NCBI GenBank assembly: GCA_002900995.3
Contig: CM035307.1
Location: 3,286,001 to 3,350,000, forward strand
Reading direction: 5' to 3'
DNA: 64,000 nucleotides
Origin: Ganoderma boninense
Lineage: Eukaryota > Basidiomycota > Agaricomycetes > Polyporales > Polyporaceae
Program-made: the position numbers and the translations under genes
Notes under the pieces: generated by a model
What the model was told of the DNA's origin: nothing
What the model saw: the letters and a program-made list of their open reading frames with translations, nothing else
Databases searched by the model: none
Part shown: one piece after another, positions 22,846 through 31,907 of the stretch
Numbering within the stretch: position 1 is the first letter of the stretch
Layout of the letters: each line of letters starts with the position of its first letter

Positions 22846-25800
22846 ACAGTGCTGCATCGGAGACTCAACTTCATGGCGTGCTGTGCACAGCCCGTCCCCA
22901 CTATACCGGCAGCGACGGTACTTGGCCCACTTCGGCCTCTGCGGATTCCTCCCGACATAGCGCTCCGAAATCCGTTGCCGATCGGGCATGCTCGAAGCCT
23001 CCCGGGTCCCATTCCAACGCTCCGCTCGCCATACAATTCTCCGCAAGATTCCCGCAACTTGCGGCAAAATTCGCTGCCCATTGCCGCACGCTGACTGCCA
23101 TGGAGAAACGCCTAGTTTTCCACTCCATGGATTCGGAGATGGTTCAAGAAGTCGCTATCGCTGTCTTCTCGGAAGATATTGACAAGGGGCTAGCGTACGA
23201 AGATGTCTTCAAGCAGTTCGCCGCCTTCCAAACACAGTACGTCGCTCCGGTTAGGCCGTTTCTGCCCTCACCCACCCATCGATCTCATATATCGGCCTCT
23301 AGCTTCATCCAGGAGTTCTCGACATGGCATCTCTCCTGCGTCAGTGTCGTCACCGAGGGCTTGTCGCCGCAGCAAGCCATTAAGCGACGTTGTGACGCAG
23401 CCCGTAAGTTGTCATGCCCTTTTCATCCCAGCACCTACAGCAGCTGTGGTAAGGATAATGTATTATTTACCGGAGATAGCCTGGCACTGCAATGCAATAT
23501 AAACCGACTCTGCTTGTAATGTAATACGAAGCCCCGGGATAATGCCCGGAGTTTCCTAATACAGTAGGCAGCCTCCGGAGGGCCTGTTATCAGTGCCCGG
23601 GCTGGCGCTTTTTTGCTTATCAGCTTAGATAACACTCTCCGGGCTTATCTGCCATCACTCCGGGGCTTCCCCCATCAATACTGACCTCCCATCAGCCACC
23701 CGAGCCCCTCCCGCCCCGCCACTGCCCAATATGGAAAGTGCTCGGGTGCCTGCACCTGGGCACTTTGCCCTTGCCATATCTCTGTCAAATCTTGACCGTT
23801 TCCCATGATCTTAGGTGCGTTTTAATCGCATTTTTAATGCGCTTCTAACGCGTCTATTGCGCCATACTAATAGTGTCTACTAACATGTGTATATAGGTAT
23901 CTATGGTCGCCCTAGGGGGCAGTAAATTGGCCATAGCTCGGGCGTTTTTGAACGGAACAGGACGATCTTGGGCGCGTTCTGTTCGCGTTGACAACGCGCA
24001 CAGAACGAGCCCAAGATCGTCTGATTCCGTCCAGCCGTTCCTCCGGTACACATACCCCCTCCTCCTCAGGGACAGGGTATATGTATCTCAGGAACGGATG
24101 CACCGTTTGGGACGATCTTTGGTGCGTCTGGTAGGTGTACAGTAGTACTAATTGGAAATATAATTTGTTTGAACAGATATAACCTAATAAATATACTACA
24201 GGGCGATCAATAATCAGCCACAGCACCATTCCACCCTCCATAACTCAGCAACCGCTCGACCGAAATTTTTGCCCGTCATACCACTGGAATGGGGCGATCA
24301 GCAGCTTTCAAACGAGCCCAAGATCGTCCCAGTCCGACCACTAGAGCCTCCGGAATGCCCATCCCCTCCTCCTGCCCCCACCCTGGCACTGTTTGGGCCA
24401 TATCTCTGGCAGTTCTTCGCCAAATCACGTCGTTTTTTTGTCTTACACTCCGAGATACAATGGCTACCTTGTCGCAAAATTCGACTGTCCTATTCACTCT
24501 GAATCCCATGTGACAGTGGTATCAGCAATTACAGTTGTACCCCCTCTCGACGTTTTTCTGTCTCTGTGGTTATTGTAATCTATGTGTGATTCAATAGCCA
24601 TATACACTAGCTATCAAATGAAAAAAAGTTTGAAGGAAACGGACAAAAACTGGCAGAGATATGAATTTATGATTTCTGAGTGTCTTACTGGAGGACTGCT
24701 TGGCTTCCGAATAGGCTGTAAGACGTGTCTTACACAGCTTATCTAGGCTCACTCGGAATAAATACCATGTATCCTAGGCATTTCTCAACCGTTTTTTGTG
24801 ATCTTTGGTGCGTTTTGAAGCTGGCATTTAGTAGCATTCAGTCCACACCACAATCAGAAGGTATTCATTCACAACAAAGAGTGACTCAGGAGACTATTTG
24901 CAGCACAGAGAAGCATGTAGCAATTGCAATTGAAAGTGGATGAGTGTAGTATTTCATGTTTATATACAGGCCAGTAAAACAAATATAATACAACAAGAAC
25001 GACGTGATTTGGCGAAGAACTGCCAGAGATATGGCCCAAACAGTGCCAGGGTGGGGGCAGGAGGAGGGGATGGGCATTCCGGAGGCTCTAGTGGTCGGAC
25101 TGGGACGATCTTGGGCTCGTTTGAAAGCTGCTGATCGCCCCATTCCAGTGGTATGACGGGCAAAAATTTCGGTCGAGCGGTTGCTGAGTTATGGAGGGTG
25201 GAATGGTGCTGTGGCTGATTATTGATCGCCCTGTAGTATATTTATTAGGTTATATCTGTTCAAACAAATTATATTTCCAATTAGTACTACTGTACACCTA
25301 CCAGACGCACCAAAGATCGTCCCAAACGGTGCATCCGTTCCTGAGATACATATACCCTGTCCCTGAGGAGGAGGGGGTATGTGTACCGGAGGAACGGCTG
25401 GACGGAATCAGACGATCTTGGGCTCGTTCTGTGCGCGTTGTCAACGCGAACAGAACGCGCCCAAGATCGTCCTGTTCCGTTCAAAAACGCCCGAGCTATG
25501 GCCAATTTACTGCCCCCTAGGGCGACCATAGATACCTATATACACATGTTAGTAGACACTATTAGTATGGCGCAATAGACGCGTTAGAAGCGCATTAAAA
25601 ATGCGATTAAAACGCACCTAAGATCATGGGAAACGGTCAAGATTTGACAGAGATATGGCAAGGGCAAAGTGCCCAGGTGCAGGCACCCGAGCACTTTCCA
25701 TATTGGGCAGTGGCGGGGGCGGGAGGGGCTCGGGTGGCTGATGGGAGGTCAGTATTGATGGGGGAAGCCCCGGAGTGATGGCAGATAAGCCCGGAGAGTG

Positions 25801-27155
25801 TTATCTAAGCTGATAAGCAAAAAAGCGCCAGCCCGGGCACTGATAACAGGCCCTCCGGAGGCTGCCTACTGTATTAGGAAACTCCGGGCATTATCCCGGG
25901 GCTTCGTATTACATTACAAGCAGAGTCGGTTTATATTGCATTGCAGTGCCAGGCTATCTCCGGTAAATAATACATTATCCTTACCACAGCTTGTGGCACC
26001 TACTGACATCGGCGTGCAGGCGCTGCTGCGCAGCAAGGTGCCGTAACTTGGACGTCGGTACTTGATGTATTTGGCGACACCCCCGAACTATGGGGGGTGC
26101 AGGTCCCCTTCCCGTCGGAAGCCCACAGGAAGGGTAAGGGTCGTGGCAGGTCCTCCGCGGATTCGTTTCGACCCGAGCCCTCTGGGAACATGTGGTCTGC
26201 CGCCTCGTCGCCCGCTCCTAGCGCCAATACATCGAAATTGCCTCCAGCCAAGCTCGAGGTCCAGCCCTCAGTGGGCTACTCCATCAACGCTGGTACGGAC
26301 TTCGAGGATGTCGGCCCATATACCTCTACCAGCCGCCAGTCGGTCACTGATGCTATTCCCGATCATGGGAGTCCGGGCTCCTACGACTTCGTTCCCTATC
26401 TTGACTTCCAAACCGCCGCCACAGTTATGTCTCCCGACAAAGTCTACGAATCTGGCACCCCGTCGTCCACTCACTATGTCCCTCCCACTGTGGCCATCCC
26501 AGATCCTGGGGCTGCTACCACAACGCCTGGTCTCCCTCAGCCGAGCGAGACTGGGCGGCGCATCGCTCCGTCCAAGGGCGTCTCCAAGGGTGTCAACTAT
26601 TCCACTGATGCCAACGACTTCGTCTCCGTCCTTCTCAACCACCCTGACGCGTTCGCATTCCTTGAAGCATTCGGCCATTCATCGCTTCTTCCGGGCTTTG
26701 AGCTCTCCGAGCTGCTTCGCGATGTGCTGCGCTTCGATGAGCCCCCCTCCCTCCCATCTCGCGCGGGCTCCAATACGCACATCGACAACGTTGCGAGCCG
26801 CTCTGGTGGCGATCCTGCCCTGTCGTTTCGGCCCTTGGGTGAAAACTCTACCCGGGATCCGCTGACGATAGCAATCCACGAGAAGCTCATTCACCTTCAT
26901 GAGTTCAAGGAGGTCCACAGGGTCCACGTCGAGACGCTTTGGGGCATCGTGCGCCACATGAAGCAGTGGCATACATCGTGCTTGGAGATCCAGTACCTGC
27001 ATGAGAGACGCGGGACCTTCCTCTCCGAGGAGCTTTTTCAATTGCAGCGCGATCTCATGATCATCATCGACGGTTTCACCGCCCTCGTTTTTCAGTTGCT
27101 GGTACAGCAGGAGCGCTTCCGGCCTCCGGAGCTGCTGCTGCTGCATCCTTATTAG
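22759..27155 (+). CDS. Unknown 553-aa protein; intron 3 carries a 2.6-kb foldback element
   Basis: Four exons: 22759-22837, 22891-23236, 23303-23403 and 26020-27155, total 1662 nt with all phases closing. Introns 1 and 2 are 53 and 66 nt. Intron 3 is 2616 nt because it contains the element at 23438-25995; the empty intron would be 51 nt, with GTAAGT donor, CTACTGAC branch point and GTGCAG acceptor. The N-terminus is Gln/Pro/Ser-rich. Residues about 60-200 are helical and acidic (LAIQFSARFPQLAAKF; SEDIDKGLAYEDVFKQFA), then a PELW motif, a long disordered middle, and a helical C-terminus rich in His and Glu (EKLIHLHEFKEVHRV) ending in PELLLLHPY. It is a diverged paralogue of the 1480-3047 gene. 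No domain recognised. Confidence 0.75.
23431..23437. repeat. Target-site duplication of foldback element 2 (left)
   Basis: GCACCTA before the element and again at 25996-26002 after it (8 bp, GCACCTAC, if the element's first C is counted). It lies directly 5' of the CTGAC branch point in the empty intron. Confidence 0.8.
23961..24021. repeat. Nested hairpin 1 in element 2
   Basis: GACGATCTTGGGCGCGTTCT pairs with AGAACGAGCCCAAGATCGTC with a single mismatch; the tip is CGCGTTGACAACGCG. Same place and partly shared core (CGTT..TGTTCGCGT) as the hairpin at 13938-13992. Confidence 0.8.
24035..24097. repeat. Nested hairpin 2 in element 2
   Basis: CCGTTCCT pairs with AGGAACGG outside; GGTACACATACCC pairs with GGGTATATGTATC inside, using G:U pairs in the RNA. 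The loop has CCTCCTCCT as in element 1. Confidence 0.7.
24435..24997. other. Loop of foldback element 2
   Basis: 563 bp, AT-richer than the arms, no coding potential. Contains GTGTCTTACAC as in the loop of element 1. Confidence 0.7.
24998..25995 (-). repeat. Element 2 right terminal inverted repeat arm
   Basis: Reverse complement of the left arm, followed by GCACCTA at 25996-26002, then the CTGAC branch point and the 3' splice site of intron 3 at 26019. Confidence 0.9.
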
Positions 27156-27159
27156 CGTT

Positions 27160-27693
27160 GTAGCAAACCCTGCTGTTTGGCGGACAATTTCCACTCCTCG
27201 TATCCATGTGCCTGCCTTGTCCCTGCTTTTATCGCCTCGCACCACCTTGTACGTTATTCTTGGTCGTGTAGGAGTCTCGCTGTGTACGAAATGCCTCCCC
27301 GACGCCTGTGGGCTGTATATCTGTATCGCCATACAATTCTTGTAACAAGCTTATCGTGATGTGTACAAAGCCAGATGGAATGACAATGACACAACGCCCT
27401 TGACATGCTTCTCCAGTTTCCCTCGGCCGGAAGTACGTGCTTCCGCAGCTAACCGGGTCCATTGTCGAACATGCGGTCGAACATGCGGCAAGACCGTAGG
27501 GGGCGACGGGAGCCGGATAGAGCAGAAGACAAAGGTATACCTCCCCGACTTTCCTGCATACGGAGAAGCTTACCGTTCACAGAGAAGTGGATAAGGAAGG
27601 AGCAATATCTTTGTACATCACAACGGCCAATTTCTAGCAATAGACAACCAACATTCAACGGAACTAGTAATGAAGGGAACAACGCCGTTGTGT
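27160..27693. other. Convergent intergenic region
   Basis: 3' ends of the 22759-27155 (+) and 27694-29225 (-) genes face each other. A 12-bp unit (TCGAACATGCGG) is tandemly duplicated at about 27464-27487. No gene seen. Confidence 0.5.
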
Positions 27694-29225
27694 CTAGGCT
27701 GCAATTGGAAAACGAGCGACTCCTTGCTGTATACGCTGATGAGTAGCCGCGTGGTATTTCCGCCTATCTGCGGGCGATAAGCTACCCACGGTGCGGCCAC
27801 CGAGGTCATAGTACTGGAACAGAGATCCGTTGCTCCACAGGACGAGAGAGCCGCGAAAAGAATCCACCATCAGCGCAGTATTGCTGTGGGTAAAGAGCGC
27901 CGACGGAATAAACACAGGAATACCGGGGCCGGCTTCGACCTCGACGCCCGCCTCTTGCAGTACGAGGCGTGCTGACTCGGTAGGGTCAAACCTCCCAAAC
28001 GGGACAATGCAGCAAAGTCCGGGCCCGAAATTGATGCTGTCGATATGCGGCTCGCAGATTACCGTCTCATGGTTCACCGCATACGACGCAAAAGGGAAGA
28101 ACGGTGCGACGAGATCAGAGCCTGGCTCTTCCAGGATGTATGTTAGCACTTCGGCGTAGTGCGCGCGGAGCTCCGGGAACTGGCGTTGAAAGACGTCTAG
28201 AGCAAATGATTTAGATTTGATTTGCTAGGAGCCGCCCACTGCACTAACCGTCAACCAGTTGCTGTATGGGTTTCATGACGGCGGCCGCATACAAGCCATG
28301 GGCTATGTGCTTCATGAAGTACGAATGCATGCGCGGACGCTACATGGGACCTCAGACCTCCTAGAGCGAACATAATCCAATGGGGCATACCTCTTGACTT
28401 TCCCGGTGAAGAATGAAGTAGAATTGGTCAAAGTTACCTCGCTTGCCGTTTCTTTCGGAGGGCTGGATCTGCGATTCTGCTAAGAACGCAGCGGCAGCCT
28501 GGGCGCAGCGGTTGGCGACCTCTGTGGCTGCTCCTTTGGCGGCCCTGTACGCAAATATTCTGCCCCTCTTGTCGACAACGCGACCAGCACTCCTGCGAAT
28601 AGACATCAGCAATAGAGGGCATCACTGAAGGCCAGCTACGCACCCCCCATTATATGGGACAACAACCACCGCTGAGGCGGGATGTCCTCCTTCACGGTGT
28701 CCGACATATCCTCCGCCCATCTTCATGCCGTCCATGCCAACCAGGCTTGATGTGACGACAGCGTCGCGCTGCCTCTTGGCGATCCACTTCTGAAGTCGGC
28801 GCGTGTCCCGTGCGCGTTCGTATTGCATCGACCTTTTGACCGCCCGTTTCGTTGAGCCCGACTCACTCGACCCGCCGGCGTTCGAGCCATGCCGTTGCAG
28901 CGCAGTGCCTCTACGAGATCAGGGGGCGAAGAAAGGCCAGCATTGTCGCACCCACCCATCCTGCTCTGGAGACGTGGCCTCCTTGGATGAAACTTCGACC
29001 GCCCCCGCCAACCCTCCATCCATCACCAATCGCGCGCGCTTCGGTCGTATCTCAAGGCTACGTTGACCCAAAGGAGTGAGCACATAGCCGCCGACATCAT
29101 AGCCCTCACCTCGCTTGTTCTTCCGAAGCACAGTCGCCCAAAGGAGCTCCGAAGGACGGCTCCACCTCCTCCAGCAGCCCTTGCACGCGCTCCGCGATGG
29201 ACACGTCCCGCTGAACGATTAACAT
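27694..29225 (-). CDS. Putative 2OG-Fe(II) dioxygenase (HxD..H..R type)
   Basis: Six exons on the minus strand: 29225-29110, 29057-28956, 28910-28644, 28592-28391, 28339-28249 and 28196-27694. Sum 1281 nt, 426 residues, all phases exact. The last exon holds the likely double-stranded beta-helix core: CEPHIDSINF gives HxD, GPGIPVFIPSALFTHSN gives the distal His, and DSFRGSLVLWS gives an Arg that could bind 2-oxoglutarate. Known biology: basidiomycetes have expanded families of such dioxygenase-like proteins, some related to TET/JBP enzymes and linked to transposons. Placing this protein in that group is my inference. The N-terminus (exons 1-3) is charged and may be regulatory. A dispersed repeat abuts the start, so a further upstream exon may have been lost. 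Confidence 0.6.
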
Positions 29226-29288
29226 TATCCTGTGCAACTCGCAAGCCCCGTCAGACCATCCGACATGAGTCCATTACGAAATAATGGC

Positions 29289-29560
29289 CGACGATGCACG
29301 CACCGAGACGAGAGAGTCCCTGAGACGAGACCCCCACGCCGACGCGCACGCCACGGCCCACAGCGCGTGTACCGAGGATGGGACCTCCCCCATCGGCACT
29401 CACGCGGAGCCGACGACGCACGCACCGAGACGAGAGACTCCCCGAGACGAGATTCCGTCGCTGATGTCTTCGCGGATCCCAGAGGAGAGTGCTCACCTTG
29501 AGGTGCTTCCAGAGTAAGGACGTGGGTGGGTGGGGGCATGCATATGTCGGCATATCGCTG
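29289..29560. repeat. Dispersed repeat with 122-bp internal tandem
   Basis: CACGCACCGAGACGAGAGA begins two tandem units spaced 122 bp apart (29289 and 29411). A diverged single copy lies at about 37625-37830, including the shared ATATCGCTGTGAGC at its end. It sits just upstream of the start of the putative dioxygenase gene, in a promoter position. Confidence 0.7.
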
Positions 29561-31050
29561 TGAGCTGTATTATCCTTGCACAATTTCTTCATAATACCGT
29601 ACTTATGGCTATGAGGAGGAGGAGGAGGATCTGACGAACCAACCCTGACAGAGAAGCGGGAAGAGGCTGCGGAGCGCTCGGATGTCATGGGAGCCACTGT
29701 TGCCCCGCTGATCTATCAACGGGATGAACGCCCTAGTGGCTACCTTACCAAAAGTGCTCGCCAGACGTTGAAACTATAGCAGTACATATTACATATAGTG
29801 AGTGTATTCAGCGGCCGTGGCGCACGTTTTGTCTCGGGCATTCGGCGCCGTCTCCGCCTCGTGCGTTGCATGGACCGGCCTCAGTACTCAGTCTTCAGAG
29901 GCCTTTGATAGATCTCAGGCTCGATGCCTACCAAAGCGGACGCCGGGACGGCGTATGGAGCTACTGCTCAATGTGACTACTCAATTTGATCATCGCGCGC
30001 CCATCTGTCGAAAATTAGGAGATGGGAAGAGAGCTCACGAAGCTTGAACTTTTTTGGTGTGCTGTATGCCCAGCCTAGACTGCAGAAGTTGCGCCCACTT
30101 CCTCAGGACCCTTGTTCGAAGGGAGGGCTGCGACTAGCGCATTGAAGGATGAGGATTTGGGATAGAAACCAACTAGATGACTTGGCATGACAACAGAAGG
30201 CGAGATCGGGGGCCGGCCAGCCAGCCCTAATTCTTGCTTAAGGCATGTGCATGAGGCCTGAGGCCTGAGGGCCAGCCCTATGGCGGAAGAACCGAACAGG
30301 TGTGCGCAAATAGTGGTCGCGCCAGCTCAGCTGCCGCACGAGTGAAGCAGGAAAAGAATTGCTGCTGAGGTCGAGGTTGCAAATGCTGAAGGCCACGGTA
30401 CGTTTCCGTGTCTACCATTTCGGCTTTGATGAAACCATGGCGTCCACTTTCGTTTCGCCTTCTCGTCCGACCCTTCCCCAGGCCTCCCCTTCTGCACGCA
30501 ACGCCAACCATAGCTGCCTGCTCAGCGCTGGGCCCCTAGTACCGTTCTGTCACTCCGAATTCCAATCGGTGACTTCCCGTGGGAGGTCTGACTCTGAGGA
30601 GGTCCGATGTTCGCCGTGTTTGTAGATGCGAGATCCTATATCAGAAAAGATCCACCTTCAGCTTTGCATCCCGATAAAGGTCAGCCACGGAGACTAGCGA
30701 GATCGGCGGTATCTGAGGCTGTATCTGCCAAGAGATGGCAAACCCGACACGGGCTATGCACAGGGCTAGGCGCCGTGCAGTCTAAATGTAGACAGCTAAA
30801 TCTAAATCAGAACGTGCTCAGCGACGGACACCTCATCGCGGGCGTCGCCAGCGCCGCCTTCGGTTCTCCCACCCTTAGCTTTCACTGCTCAATGATGTGA
30901 GACAAATGTGGGATTGGAACTTACAAATTCGAACTACGAGACAACTCGTTACAGCGTGATTCAACGGAGTCCGGAAATGGACAGATGAAGAACGCGACAG
31001 ACCAGGCCAGGCCGAGGCTAGGAATGGAGATCAACGTAAGAGCGGAAGCT
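29561..31050. other. 1.5 kb without a confident gene
   Basis: Short frames only; the longest (30359-30625 and 30607-30900, plus) lack domains and splice support. A short direct duplication GAGGCCTGAGGCCTGAGG occurs near 30251. Confidence 0.45.
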
Positions 31051-31062
31051 ACTGTTATAGTA

Positions 31063-31148
31063 GGTTCGGAGCAAGCCCCTTGCTCCGGCGCTCGCTCCGC
31101 AGCGGACCATCGGCGCACGAAAATTCGTTCGGGCTTGATCCGAACCTG
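31063..31148. mobile_element. 86-bp MITE
   Basis: Terminal inverted repeats GGTTCGGAGCAAGCCC and (reverse complement of the right end) AGGTTCGGATCAAGCCC enclose about 50 bp. Direct repeats CTGTTATAGTA flank it at 31052-31062 and 31149-31159. If the TSD is taken as the first 9-10 bases, a Mutator-like origin would fit. Too short to code. Confidence 0.65.
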
Positions 31149-31907
31149 CTGTTATAGTATAATAGGACACGGGCCGGGAGACAAATGAGAGCATGCGCGA
31201 CAAATGGAGACACTGACGACTGCCGTCCTCTGCCTTCATGCACGATGGTCGTGGACAGATGGGGATGCAGATGGCAACGATGTATGGGTAGGTGGTAGAG
31301 AACGTACTGGAAAATCTGAGGACTACATTGACGACGGCCGACCGACTTAGACCGAGAGAACGTAGAAACAGTATATAGAGGCGTCCCATGTCTGGCATGT
31401 GAGGAGTGTAAGGACGGACAGAGGAGGCGCCGCAAGACCGCGTAAGGCACTGTTCTCGCGCACAGCCCGACATGGCACCGCATCCGCACAACTAGTCACG
31501 ACCCGCTGAAGCTGCTCGTGGGGCGACAATTGATCGTGCACATGCTCGCCTATGCTCGCCGGGAGACGATGCGCTAGGCTCACCGAGCGACGATGATCGA
31601 CGCAGAGGTCCCAGCAACCATCGCACACAGCACCCCGATGGGCGATCGCTGCGCGTTTCACGGAGCTGCTCATGTCCCTCTACCCAGGACCAAGACATTA
31701 ACGTGGCCCGCTGAAGGAAAGCGACGACGAGGGAAACGTGATGAGTGCAGCGAGATACCGACGCAAACGAGAAAGAATGGGGGTCGAGAGTTGAGGCGTC
31801 TATAGGCCGCAGGGATGGCGGCGAAGCAAGTCCGAGTCCGGGGTGCCTGAGCAGAGCCTATGGAACAAGGGCGCGACTCGTGAACGCTGAGAACACCAGC
31901 CGTATGA

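Larger units (their letters stand above)
23438..24434 (+). repeat. Element 2 left terminal inverted repeat arm
   Basis: 997 bp, pairing with 24998-25995. Contains the nested hairpins at 23961-24021 and 24035-24097. Confidence 0.9.
23438..25995. mobile_element. Foldback element 2 (2558 bp, non-coding, long TIRs)
   Basis: Left arm 23438-24434 and right arm 24998-25995 are near-perfect inverted copies (differences: terminal positions 3-4 and a C-run of length 4 versus 5 near 23718/25715). The loop 24435-24997 is 563 bp. It begins CAGCAGCTGTGG and ends CCACAGCTTGTG, flanked by GCACCTA. It shares with element 1 the CA..TG ends, arm and loop lengths, the segment CGTTCCTCCGGT, two nested hairpins, and an inner-arm motif around CACTGTTTGG and CCATATCT. 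It codes for no protein. It resides in intron 3 of the 22759-27155 gene. Confidence 0.92.

Noticed and set aside
26062..26865. 267-codon alternative plus-strand frame inside exon 4 of the 22759-27155 gene
   Set aside because: The frame at 26020-27155 connects in phase to upstream exons and is longer; the alternative is a shadow.
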